Shown here piece by piece: positions 1 through 8,650 of a stretch of DNA of 43,005 nt. The notes under the pieces were generated by a model. That model was not told the origin of the DNA, ran no database searches, and saw only the letters and a list, made by a program, of their open reading frames with translations. The DNA comes from Pseudomonadota bacterium. Lineage in GTDB: Bacteria; Pseudomonadota; Alphaproteobacteria; Acetobacterales; Acetobacteraceae. The stretch is from positions 1 through 43,005 of the forward strand of contig JAFEFJ010000006.1 of assembly GCA_018240635.1 (NCBI GenBank), read 5' to 3'. Positions within the stretch are counted from its first letter, which is position 1. Every line of letters starts with the position of its first letter. Position numbers and translations under genes: made by a program.

Positions 1-185
1 GTCGGGATGACGAAGCGGTCCTCGTAATTCGCGATCGCCATCAGCCGGTACATCTTCTCGATGTCCGCGCCCGAGAGACCGACGCTGTTCGCCACGGCTT
101 TGTCGATCACGCCATCGACGGTCTTGGACCGCATGTAGGCGCGCATGGCGAGCATCCGCCGCAGTGCCAACTCGACCGGGGCGCG
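1..185 (-). pseudogene. narH: narH C-terminal-region fragment (respiratory nitrate reductase beta subunit)
   Basis: Reading leftward, the first 185 bases translate without a stop into a stretch resembling the C-terminal part of NarH, the iron-sulfur subunit of membrane nitrate reductase. Recognisable pieces are PVELALRRMLAMRAYMRS, then GLSGADIEKMYRLMAIANYE and DRFVIP. NarH is about 500 residues; this part belongs in its last quarter. Upstream on the minus strand the frame meets TAA at 186-188 at once, and the similarity stops where an insertion-sequence remnant begins, so the N-terminal three quarters are missing. The gene continues beyond the left edge, so its 3' end is not visible. Nearby Fnr-like and narK remnants support a former nar locus. 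Sure of the family, fairly sure that it is broken. Confidence 0.8.
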
Positions 186-188
186 TTA

Positions 189-329
189 GCGTCCGGCCTT
201 GTGGTGGAAATTCCTTGGACGGCTGAGGTGGCCATCGGATCGGCTGGCTAAGGTGGAGTTGCGAGACTTCAACCTGACGCCAAGAGGACCCGATGACCGA
301 GGAGAGACCACCGCTGGCTGAGATCCGCC
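189..329 (+). mobile_element. Remnant of the left end of an IS256-family-like insertion sequence
   Basis: Between the broken narH and the broken regulator lies about 140 bases of non-coding leader followed by ATG at 293. The codons read MTEERPPLAEI, which matches from memory the usual N-terminus of IS256-family transposases in alphaproteobacteria. The similarity then stops abruptly and the regulator frame begins. I read this as the left end of an element whose body and right end were lost by deletion, joining narH to the regulator. I cannot confirm the terminal inverted repeat, and no target duplication is visible because the right end is gone. Confidence 0.45.
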
Positions 330-656
330 GAGGAACGAATCGCCACGTAGATGCTGCGCCTCACCGAGGGCGCCGCCGGCGGGACTGTCCGGTTGCCGAT
401 GAGCAAGGCATCGCTCGCCTCTCAGCTCGGCATGACGCGCGAGACCTTCTCGCGGGCGCTTTCCGGACTGGCGCGTCACGGCATCCGTATCGAAGGCGGC
501 GGGGTCACCATCACGGACATCGCCGCGGCGCAGGCGCGCTTCCCGCTCGATCCGCTGATCGATGCCCCCGAGCCGATCCTACCGTTGCCGGCAATCCGCC
601 TCTCGATCACCCCGCATGTCGTCAAGAAGACCAAAGCGTCGAGGAGCCGGAGATGA
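327..656 (+). pseudogene. Crp/Fnr-family regulator, 5'-truncated with an in-frame amber codon
   Basis: The visible part is the C-terminal helix-turn-helix domain of a Crp/Fnr-family regulator. Recognition helix region: SKASLASQLGMTRETFSRAL. The frame starts at about 327 with AEERIAT, meets TAG at 348-350, then continues MLRLTEGAAGG. Homologues normally have a tyrosine at the TAG position (AT-Y-MLRL), so a TAC to TAG change is the simplest reading. The cyclic-nucleotide-like sensor domain is absent, replaced by the IS remnant. Translation from ATG 351 would give a 101-residue DNA-binding stub with no sensor. The stop overlaps the narK start as ATGA (653-656), so the two were translationally coupled. 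Such regulators usually control nitrate respiration genes in response to oxygen or NO. Confidence 0.75.
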
Positions 657-3223
657 CCAGAATGCCGCCCCGGTGGGCCGGCGAAGGTCGCGCCCTTGGG
701 ATGTCGACGTTCGCCTTCACGATCTGCTTTGCGGTCTGGACCGTGATGGCGATCGTCGGCATCCAGATTCAGTTCGCCAATAGCTTTCCGACCTTCCTCC
801 TCGCGGCGCTCGGCGTCGGCATCGCCGGCGGATCGTTCTCGGTCGGCGTCGCCTGTGTCCCCAAGTGGTTCCCGCAGTCGCGGCAGGGGACCGCACTGGG
901 AATCTTCGGATACGGGCAATGTCGGCGCGGCGCTGACCAAGTTCGCCGCACCGAGCGTCATGGTTGCGTATAGTTGGCAGACCGTGATGTATGTGTGGGC
1001 GATCGGCCTTGCACTCACCCCGTTCGCATTCTTCTTCCTTACTGACGACGATCCCGACCTGGCGCGCCGGCGGCTTTCCGGCGAGCGTCCGGAGTCGCTG
1101 TCGGCGATGCTGGCGCCGTTCGCCAACATCCAGGTGTGGCGCTTCTCGCTCTACTACTTCTTCGTCTTCGGCGGCTTCGTGGCCCTCGCTCTCTGGCTGC
1201 CGCGCTATCTGATCGGCGTCTACGGTCTGGACATCAAAGCGGCCGGCATGATCGGGGCGGTCTATTCGATCCACGCTTCCGTCTTCCGCGCATATGGCGG
1301 GCACCTTTCGGACAAGTATGGCGCGCGCCGCGTGATGTATTGGTCGCTCGGCGTGGTCGTTGTCTGCTCCTTCATCTTTTCCTATCCGCCGACCCACTGT
1401 GTGATGGAGAGCATTCGCGGGCCCGTGGCGTTCTCGACGCGGCTGGGCATCGCAGGCTTCATGCTGGTGGCCTTCGTGCTTGGCTTCTTCATGAGCCTGG
1501 GCAAGGCCGCCGTATACAAGCAGATCCCGGTCTACTATCCCGATCGCGTCGGCGGCGCGGTCGGCATTGTCGGCGGCCTTGGCGGTTTTGTCCTGCCGAT
1601 CGGGTTCGGTCTGCTGAACGACCTCACGGGTATTTGGCAGAGCCGTTTCTGGCCGACGTTCGCGATCGTCGGCACCGCGCTCGTCTGGATGCATGTCTCG
1701 ATCCGGCAGATGGAAGCCGCGGCGGCCGTTGCCGGCGTGCCGGTGCGCAGCCTGCCGCAGTCGCCCGAGATGCAGCCGATCCACGGCCCCGCGCAGCAGG
1801 ACGCGCTCGCCGGGCGGGGCGGAATCCAGGACTGGCGCCCGGAGAGCGAGGCGTTCCGGGCCGCAATCGGGCGCCGGATCGCCCGCCGCAACCTGTGGCT
1901 CTCGGTTCCTTGCCTGCTGCTTTCGTTCGCTGTCTGGATGGTCTGGTCGGTCGTGGTCGCCAAGCTGCCGCCGTTGGCTTCGCGTTCTCCAACGAGCAGC
2001 TTTTCTGGCTGGCCGCCATGCCCGGCCTGTCCGGCGCCACGCTGCGCGTCTTCTATGCCTTCATGCCCGCAGTCTTCGGCGGACGGCTCTGGACGACGCT
2101 GACCACTTGGTCGCTGATGCTTCCGGCGGTCGGGATGGGATTGGCGGTGCAGAACCAGGCGACGCCGTGCTGGATTTTCCCGGCCTGCTCATTCGGCTGC
2201 GGCCTGGGCGGCGGAAACTTCGCCTCGTCGATGGCCAACATCTCGTTCTTCTTCCCCAGGAAGGAGAAAGGGAACGCGCTCGCGATCAATGCCGGGCTGG
2301 GCAATCTCGGCGTCAGCGTCGTGCAGTTCGTCGTGCCGCTGGTCATCACGGCGGGCGTGTTCGGCGCACTCGGCGGCCCTCCTCAGCCGTTGCATGGGCA
2401 AGCGCCGCTTTGGCTGCAAAACGCAGGCTTCGTGTTCGTGCCCTTCATCGCCATCAGCGCATTCGCCGCCTGGTTCGGCATGGACGACATCGCATCGATG
2501 AAGTCCTCCTTCACGGACCAGTCGATCATCTTCCGCCGGTGGCACAACTGGATCATGTGCTGGCTCTACACCGGTACGTTCGGAAGCTTCATCGGCTTCT
2601 CCGCCGCATTTCCGCTGCTCTCGAAGATCCTGTTTCCCGATGTGAATGTGCTGCAGTTCGCCTTTCTCGGTCCGCTGGTGGGCGCGATCGCCCGCGCTGC
2701 GGCGGGCAAGCCGGCGGATCGGTTCGGCGGCGGCCGCATCACGTTGCGGGTCTTCATTGCGATGTGTCTCGGAACTCTCGGTATCCTCTATGCGATCGGC
2801 ATGAAGTGCAGCGGGTCGGCGTTCCCCGTCTTCTTCGCCAGCTTCCTGTTCCTGTTCGCCGCCAGCGTGGTCGGCAGCGCGTCCGCGTTCCAGATGATTC
2901 CGGCGATCATGCGCAAGGAGGTTTCTCGCCTGATGCCGGACCTGGACGGCAACGCCATCGTCACCCAGTCCGACAAGGAATCGGTTGCGATCATCGGCTT
3001 CACCTCCGCCATCGCCGCCTACGGTGCGTTCTTCATTTCCGAGTCATTCGGAAGCTCGATCGCCATGACGGGCGGGGCCGAGTTCGCGCTGTACGGCTTC
3101 CTTGCGTTCTACGGCAGCTGCATCGCCATCATGAGGCGGTTCTACACCCGCCGTGGCGGGCTGCTGTACCAGGTGGAGCACCGGAGCGCTGCGGACCGCA
3201 GCCTTGCGGCGACGGCGCGATGA
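653..3223 (+). pseudogene. narK: Fused NarK1-NarK2 nitrate/nitrite transporter, frameshifted and internally deleted
   Basis: This is a tandem major-facilitator protein of the NarK1-NarK2 fusion type, which moves nitrate in (proton symport) and exchanges nitrate for nitrite across the inner membrane. Three frames are needed. Frame 1 starts at ATG 653 and reaches TALGIFG; an extra T at 911 shifts into the frame reading TGNVGAALTKF. At about 1970 a base appears missing (KLP then AVGF), shifting into the frame that holds the second MFS half and ends at TGA 3223. Near 775 GIQIQ runs directly into FANSFPTFLLAALGVG; intact relatives have roughly 60 residues there (TM helices 2-3). Two frameshifts might be sequencing errors, but with the deletion and the damaged neighbours the gene looks dead. 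It overlaps the upstream regulator by ATGA. Confidence 0.88.
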
Positions 3224-3327
3224 CCGGGTTCGGGGGCAGGGGGCCGGCTGGCGGCGGGGGAGTCGGCCAGGCTGCCATCGACCGCCCCGCAGCGGCCGGC
3301 GACAGGCACTTCCGAGCGACGCCCCGG

Positions 3328-3339
3328 CATTCCGGAATG
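3328..3339. repeat. Perfect 12-bp palindrome between convergent narK and clpV
   Basis: CATTCCGGAATG is a perfect palindrome in the 160-base gap between the convergent 3' ends of narK and clpV. There is no T-tract, so it is not a standard intrinsic terminator. The rest of the gap holds G-rich sequence and no gene that I can see. Confidence 0.4.
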
Positions 3340-3383
3340 TCTCCCCGGCCTTAAGCGGGATGTGAACCCGCGGGCCGAAGCAC

Positions 3384-6014
3384 CTATCCGAGTTCGAAGC
3401 CGAACTCCCCCGTTGACGTAACCATCGCGAAAACCGAGGACACCGCCGAGCCTGCCGCCAGCCGGGCCAGGACGGAGGTGGCGAGCTGCGGCAGAAGCCT
3501 GCCCGACAGGATGTGCTCGATGCTGCGAGCGCCCGAGGAGGTTTCGGTCGACCGCGCGGCGATCGCCTCGGCAAGCTCGGCGCTGTAGTCGAAGCGCGCG
3601 TTGTAGTTGGACGCGACCCGGTCCCTGATCCGGTCAAGCTGCAGTTCAACGATCCTGCGGATCACGTCCGGCGCCAGCGGAAGATAGGGAACCAGCGTCA
3701 CCCGGCCCAGGAACGCCGGCTTGAACCAGTTCATCAGCTCCGGGTGCAGCAGACCGGCCAAGGCCGCCGCATCCGGCGCGCGGGCGGGATCGGCGAAAAG
3801 CCGGTCGATCAGGTCGGTGCCGGCGTTCGAGGTCATGATGACGACCGAATTGCGGAAATCGACATCGCGGCCCTCGCCGTCCTTCATCGTGCCCTTGTCG
3901 AAGACCTGGAAGAACACGTCCTGCACGCCAGGATGCGCCTTTTCCATCTCGTCGAGCAGGATCACGGAATACGGCCGGCGCCGCACCGCCTCGGTCAGCA
4001 CGCCACCCTCGCCGTAGCCGACATAGCCGGGCGGGCTGCCCATCAGCAGGCTGACCTTATGCTCCTCCTTGAACTCGGTCATGTTGATCGTCGTTAAATT
4101 CTGCTCGCCGCCGTAGAGCAGGTCGGCCAGCGTCAGCGCCGTCTCGGTCTTGCCGGTGCCCGAGGTGCCGACCATCAGGAACACGCCGATCGGCTTGCGT
4201 GGATCGGTGAGCCGCGCGCGCGATGTCTGGATCGCCTTCGCGACGGCGTCGAGCGCATGCGGCTGCCCGATGATGCGCTTCTCCATCGCCTCGCGAAGAT
4301 TGAGAACGGTGCGGATCTCGTCCGACCGCATGCGGCCGGCGGGGATGCCGGTCCAGCTCTGGACGATCTCCGCGATGGCCTGGCCATCCACCACCGGGAA
4401 GATCAGCGGCTGCTCGCCCTGCGCCGCGCGAAGCTCTTCGTTCAGCGTGGTCAGTTTCGTGCGCGCGGCGGCCTTGCCGGCAGCGTCGCCGCTTTCTTCC
4501 ACCGCGCGCCTGGTTGCGTCGATGTCCGCGACAAGCGCCTTTTCCTTTTCCCATCTGGCGCGCAGGTCCGAGAGCTCCGCCTCGGTCGCGGCGCGGTCCG
4601 CCTCCAGCTCCGCGAGGCGGTTTGCGTGATCGGCTCCCGCTTCGGCCTCGCGCCGCAGGATGGCGGCTTCCGTATCGATCAGCATGATGCGCCGTTCGCA
4701 GTCTTCGACGGGCGCGGGCACCGCGGACTGGCTCATTGCGACCCGAGCACAGGCGGTGTCGATGAGCGAAACGGCCTTGTCGGGCAACTGACGGGCGGGG
4801 ATGTAGCGCGCGGACAGGCGCACGGCTTCGGTGACCGCCTCGTCGAGCACGCGGACCTTGTGGTGGGTTTCCAGCGTCCCGGCGAGGCCACGGATCATGG
4901 CGATCGCCGACGGCTCCGACGGTTCCTCGACTTTCACCACCTGGAAGCGCCGCGTGAGGGCTGCGTCCTTTTCGAAATACTTCTTGTATTCGGCCCAGGT
5001 CGTGGCGGCGATGGTGCGCAACTCGCCGCGCGCCAGCGCCGGCTTCAGCAGATTCGCCGCGTCTCCCTGTCCCGCTGCGCCGCCCGCGCCGATCAGGGTA
5101 TGCGCCTCGTCGATGAACAGGATGACCGGCTGCGGGCTCGCCTTGGTTTCCTCGATCACCGACTTCAAGCGGTTCTCGAACTCGCCCTTCACGCCCGCGC
5201 CGGCCTGCAACAGGCCGAGATCGAGCGTGCGGATGGCGACATTGCGCAGCGCGTCGGGCACCTCGTCCGCGGCGACGCGCGCGGCGAAACCCTCCACCAC
5301 GGCGGTTTTGCCCACGCCTGCCTCGCCCGTGAGGATAGGATTGTTCTGCCGGCGCCGGGTCAGGATGTCGATGACCTGACGGATCTCGATGTCGCGCCCG
5401 AGGATTGGATCGATGCCCCCGGCCCGCGCCTTCTCCGTCAGGTCGGTGGTGAACTTCTCCAGCGCCGACCCGCCACCCGGGCGGGACGCAGGCGCCGCGC
5501 CCGCTTGCGGCGCCGCACCCTCGGCGCGGCTGCCGGCTTCCATGCTGCCCGCCGTGATCGCGTCGAAGCGGCTCCGCAGGGCATCGGGCGGGATCGCCCG
5601 CCACAGATCGGAAACCTCGACCGCCTGACGCGCCAGCGCCTCGTCGGCCAGCAGCGCCCATACCAGGTGGCCGGAGCGTATCTGGCTCAGCCCATGCTCC
5701 ACCGAGGCCAGCATCCACGCCTGCTTGATCAGACCGACGATATCGGGCGAGAGCGCGGGCGCGCGGGCATTGCCGGTGCGCATGCGATCCAGCGCGCTGT
5801 TCAGGTCGGCGGAGAGCCTGCCTGGATCGACCTCGAAGTGGCGCAGGATGCGCGAGACATCGGCGTCCGGCGCGTCCAGCAGCTTCAGCAGCCAGTGCTC
5901 GATTTCCACATTGTAGTGCGTCCGCGACAAGGTCAGGCCGGCGGCCGCCTCCAGCGTGCGGCGGCACCAGTCGTCGAGCCGGTCGATCAGCCGTTTCAGG
6001 TCAAGCGTCACCAT
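3384..6014 (-). CDS. tssH: T6SS ATPase ClpV/TssH
   Basis: ClpV is the AAA+ unfoldase that disassembles the contracted TssB-TssC sheath so that T6SS subunits are recycled. The protein is 876 residues, normal for the family. An N-terminal double Clp-N domain (about 1-165) precedes the first AAA+ module, with Walker A GEAGVGKT near residue 230 and Walker B VILFIDEAHTLIG near 300. A coiled middle region follows, then the second module, with Walker A GTSGTGKT near 616, LLDEMEKAHPGVQDVFF and the sensor stretch VVIMTSNAGTD. I chose ATG 6014 (MVTLDLKRLIDRLDDW) because it fits the family N-terminus and has a GGAG about 5-8 bases upstream; the open frame extends further without similarity. It is last in the leftward tssEFG-vgrG-clpV block, 80 bases after vgrG. 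Confidence 0.97.
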   Translation of the reverse strand: MVTLDLKRLIDRLDDWCRRTLEAAAGLTLSRTHYNVEIEHWLLKLLDAPDADVSRILRHFEVDPGRLSADLNSALDRMRTGNARAPALSPDIVGLIKQAWMLASVEHGLSQIRSGHLVWALLADEALARQAVEVSDLWRAIPPDALRSRFDAITAGSMEAGSRAEGAAPQAGAAPASRPGGGSALEKFTTDLTEKARAGGIDPILGRDIEIRQVIDILTRRRQNNPILTGEAGVGKTAVVEGFAARVAADEVPDALRNVAIRTLDLGLLQAGAGVKGEFENRLKSVIEETKASPQPVILFIDEAHTLIGAGGAAGQGDAANLLKPALARGELRTIAATTWAEYKKYFEKDAALTRRFQVVKVEEPSEPSAIAMIRGLAGTLETHHKVRVLDEAVTEAVRLSARYIPARQLPDKAVSLIDTACARVAMSQSAVPAPVEDCERRIMLIDTEAAILRREAEAGADHANRLAELEADRAATEAELSDLRARWEKEKALVADIDATRRAVEESGDAAGKAAARTKLTTLNEELRAAQGEQPLIFPVVDGQAIAEIVQSWTGIPAGRMRSDEIRTVLNLREAMEKRIIGQPHALDAVAKAIQTSRARLTDPRKPIGVFLMVGTSGTGKTETALTLADLLYGGEQNLTTINMTEFKEEHKVSLLMGSPPGYVGYGEGGVLTEAVRRRPYSVILLDEMEKAHPGVQDVFFQVFDKGTMKDGEGRDVDFRNSVVIMTSNAGTDLIDRLFADPARAPDAAALAGLLHPELMNWFKPAFLGRVTLVPYLPLAPDVIRRIVELQLDRIRDRVASNYNARFDYSAELAEAIAARSTETSSGARSIEHILSGRLLPQLATSVLARLAAGSAVSSVFAMVTSTGEFGFELG

Positions 6015-6094
6015 CGCTCGCTCCGCGCGCGTCAGGGGATAACCGCCGCCGGCAATGCTGTCCGGCCGGCAGGGCCGCGCCTGGGCAGCGCGTC

Positions 6095-7585
6095 TCAGCG
6101 GCGGGTTGGCAGGCCATCGTTCATTTTGAGGGTGATGCCGGCGACGGTGGAGATGATGTTCGCCGTCCGGTTGGCATGCGTTACCACGCTTTTCTGGTCT
6201 GCGTCGTAGAGCGGCCCAAGGATCACCGGCCGGTCCGGATCGCCGTTCTGGAACGCCACCATCACCTGCGTTTTCGCGCGCAAGGGAAAATGGAACCCCT
6301 CGGCCGGCCCGCCATACGGGGTCAGCAGACGGACCGGACAGGACGACTTGCCCGGCGGACGGGTGGCCGTGTCGAACGAGAAGATGATGCGGTAGCACCC
6401 CAATGCATCGATGTCCGGGCGTTCGTCGTCCACCCCGTCCACGGTGGCGCGGATCATTCCGGCGATGCGCGGCATCGGCGTGCGCCGTGCCGGGCGGAAC
6501 GGAACGTCGCGGGGGATCGCGGTGAAGCGGTTGGCGTAGCCGCGTCCGCGCGGCCCGGGGCCTGGAAGGTATTCGATCCCCATGGCGGATTCCCAGACTT
6601 CATGCGTGACGTGGGTAACGATGTATCGGCCGTTGAAATGGGCGGACGGATGCCCGGTCAGCGTGAACAGCCTGCCTGCCGCCATGTCCAGGCAGTCGCT
6701 TTCGCCGCGCAGCAGCGCGCGGCCGCACGCCGCTTCCTGCGCGCGAATGTCGGCCAGCGCCTGCCCCCAGGCCGCATCGGCGTAGCCATCCTGTTCCTGC
6801 CATGTCAGCGTGCCGACGCCGTCGGGCACGGCGACGGATTGCACGCCGAGCACGGTCTGCGGGCTGGCATAGAAGCGCTCGTCGAGTTGCGCGCCGGAGG
6901 GCCGCAACCGCCGCTCGAGGCTGACCGAGCGCACGGCGGGACCGGGATCGGCGATGCCGACGCCGGGGCGGAAGACCACCGCCTCGCCGTCGGCGCCATT
7001 CCGCAGCAATGGGAAGGCGAGGTTGGAATCGCCGAAAATGATCTGCTCGCCGTCCTCGCCGTTCTGGAACATGTAGAAAATGCCTGCGCCTTCGGCGAGG
7101 CGGGAGATGAAGGCAAGGTCGCTTTCCTGGTACTGAACGACCATGTCGCGCAACGGATACGCGGTGCCGTGCAGGTTGGTGCGGTAGTCCTCGGCGGTCA
7201 GTTGCACGTCCTGCGCGCTGGTCAGCACGTCGGCGATCACGTCCGCCACGCGCCCCGGCCGCTCGGTGCAGAACACGCGGCTGCGCGACGTCAGATCCAG
7301 AAGGGCAAGGCGCGGCACCAGCACCAGCCGGTACCAGAACAGACCGCCGGGCAGTCCGCCCATGGCGCTCGCCTCGCGCACGACGCCATGCAACTTTCGC
7401 TCCGCGCCCTGCAGTCCGACCTTCACGACGCCGCGGCGGTTGAGCGCACGCGCGAGATCGAGCGATCCCGATCCGGCAAGAATGTCCAGCGTCACCTCGT
7501 AGCAGCGTGACAGTTCCTCCGTCATCTGGACGCGGACCGGCACGAGCCTTGCGTCCCAGCCGATATTCGACTCAAATGAAATCAT
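6095..7585 (-). CDS. tssI: T6SS spike protein VgrG/TssI, short form without needle extension
   Basis: VgrG forms the trimeric spike on the Hcp tube. The 496-residue protein shows the gp27-like hub (start MISFESNIGWDARLVPVRVQ, then YQESDLAFISRLAEGAGIFY) and the OB-fold of gp5 (FHFPLRAKTQVMVAFQNGD, DPDRPVILGPLYDA). It then ends quickly with NIISTVAGITLKMNDG and a few residues. Most VgrGs continue with a gp5 C-terminal beta-helix needle and often a DUF2345 or effector domain, none of which is here. The 80 bases after the stop contain no needle-like frame, so a simple frameshift does not explain it. It lies 18 bases after tssG. A truncated but functional hub-plus-OB spike is my reading, with the needle perhaps supplied by another protein. 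Confidence 0.93.
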   Translation of the reverse strand: MISFESNIGWDARLVPVRVQMTEELSRCYEVTLDILAGSGSLDLARALNRRGVVKVGLQGAERKLHGVVREASAMGGLPGGLFWYRLVLVPRLALLDLTSRSRVFCTERPGRVADVIADVLTSAQDVQLTAEDYRTNLHGTAYPLRDMVVQYQESDLAFISRLAEGAGIFYMFQNGEDGEQIIFGDSNLAFPLLRNGADGEAVVFRPGVGIADPGPAVRSVSLERRLRPSGAQLDERFYASPQTVLGVQSVAVPDGVGTLTWQEQDGYADAAWGQALADIRAQEAACGRALLRGESDCLDMAAGRLFTLTGHPSAHFNGRYIVTHVTHEVWESAMGIEYLPGPGPRGRGYANRFTAIPRDVPFRPARRTPMPRIAGMIRATVDGVDDERPDIDALGCYRIIFSFDTATRPPGKSSCPVRLLTPYGGPAEGFHFPLRAKTQVMVAFQNGDPDRPVILGPLYDADQKSVVTHANRTANIISTVAGITLKMNDGLPTRR

Positions 7586-7603
7586 ATTATTGGCCCCAGC
7601 GTC

Positions 7604-8635
7604 TCATGCGGGGCCGGTGAGGCAGCGCCGCTCCGCTCCCTCTCCCCCCTGCCAGCTCGTCCAGCCCAGCCGCGCGCTGCCCAGCGTCAGCCCGCCATCG
7701 GCCTCGGGCGCCAGGATCAGCTCCACCATGCATTCCAGCGGCTCCCGTATTGCCAAGTGCAGGAGCGCGGCCAGGCTGCGCCGGGCATGGCCGCCGGGGA
7801 GGAAGGCATCGAAGTCGGCACCGGAAAGCGGGCCGAGCACGACGGCGATCATGCCGCACACATCCGGCACGGTTTCGCCGATCACCGAGCCGGCGCCCAG
7901 CGCCGCCCCCGGCGCGCCGAGGCGGAAGAGTTGCGGCGGCGGGATCGGCGCGCGCCTCGGACGCCACTCCTCGATGCGCACCGGAACATCGAAATAGCCC
8001 TTGATGATGCGGGCCACGATCTCGGCCGAGCGGCTGTATTGCGCCAGCAGCCCGCACAGCGGAAGCAGCCGGAACGGATCGAGCGCGGTGTCCGTCCAAC
8101 CATCGCGCGGCGTCAGGCCGGCAAGCGCCAGCACCGCCCGCACGACCGGATCGGCTGGGCTCTCCGCGCGCAGGTGCATCCGGTAGTGACGCCAGATTCG
8201 ATAGGACAACGCCACGAGCGGATGGTTGAAGAGGTCGAGCACGTCGCGCAGGTTGGCCGCGCGCGGCTCGTCCTCGGTCAGCACATGCTCCGTCCACGGC
8301 GACGGCAGCGGCGAGGATGGCCCGTACAGCCCGAGGAAATTGACTTCCATCTGCACCGGCCACGCCGCGCCGGGACGGCGGTCGCGCGCGACCGCGGCGA
8401 TGTCACCCGCGGGAAAGCCCATCGACGGCGCGGCGCGGAACAGCACGGCTTCCTCGTCGATCCGTCCGGTGGTGCCGACCGGCCGCGTGGTCCCCAGCGC
8501 GCGGCACAGAAGGCGCACGGCTTCGGGGAACGCCAACGTGGCGGCATGCCGCGCCACCACGTCGAGCCTCGCGTCCAGGGCATCGCCATCCAGCGGCGGT
8601 ACGTCGGCTGCGTCCGCATCGTGCGCCGCGGTCAT
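7604..8635 (-). CDS. tssG: T6SS baseplate protein TssG
   Basis: TssG (VasB/ImpH family) is part of the T6SS baseplate wedge with TssE, TssF and TssK. The protein is 343 residues, normal length. Recognisable family stretches are VNFLGLYGPSSPLP, the conserved FLGLYG block, and DVLDLFNHPLVALSYRIWR (compare the usual FLDLFNHR...YRAW). The start ATG 8635 lies 15 bases after the tssF stop in the same direction, as expected in a tssEFG operon. Nothing unusual is seen, apart from an alanine- and proline-rich N-terminal leader of about 20 residues. Confidence 0.95.
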   Translation of the reverse strand: MTAAHDADAADVPPLDGDALDARLDVVARHAATLAFPEAVRLLCRALGTTRPVGTTGRIDEEAVLFRAAPSMGFPAGDIAAVARDRRPGAAWPVQMEVNFLGLYGPSSPLPSPWTEHVLTEDEPRAANLRDVLDLFNHPLVALSYRIWRHYRMHLRAESPADPVVRAVLALAGLTPRDGWTDTALDPFRLLPLCGLLAQYSRSAEIVARIIKGYFDVPVRIEEWRPRRAPIPPPQLFRLGAPGAALGAGSVIGETVPDVCGMIAVVLGPLSGADFDAFLPGGHARRSLAALLHLAIREPLECMVELILAPEADGGLTLGSARLGWTSWQGGEGAERRCLTGPA

Positions 8636-8650
8636 GACGCGCGCGGCGTC

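Noticed and set aside
3224-3383. Bidirectional terminator between narK and clpV
   Set aside because: GC-rich imperfect repeats and one 12-bp palindrome are present, but no T-tract on either strand.
6045-6094. Lost needle domain of VgrG restored by a frameshift
   Set aside because: Reading all three frames of the 80-base gap gives no repeat-like needle sequence before clpV begins.
6015-6398. N-terminal extension of the clpV frame
   Set aside because: The upstream codons are the 3' part of vgrG and the gap in another frame and have no ClpV similarity; ATG 6014 fits the family and has a ribosome-binding site.
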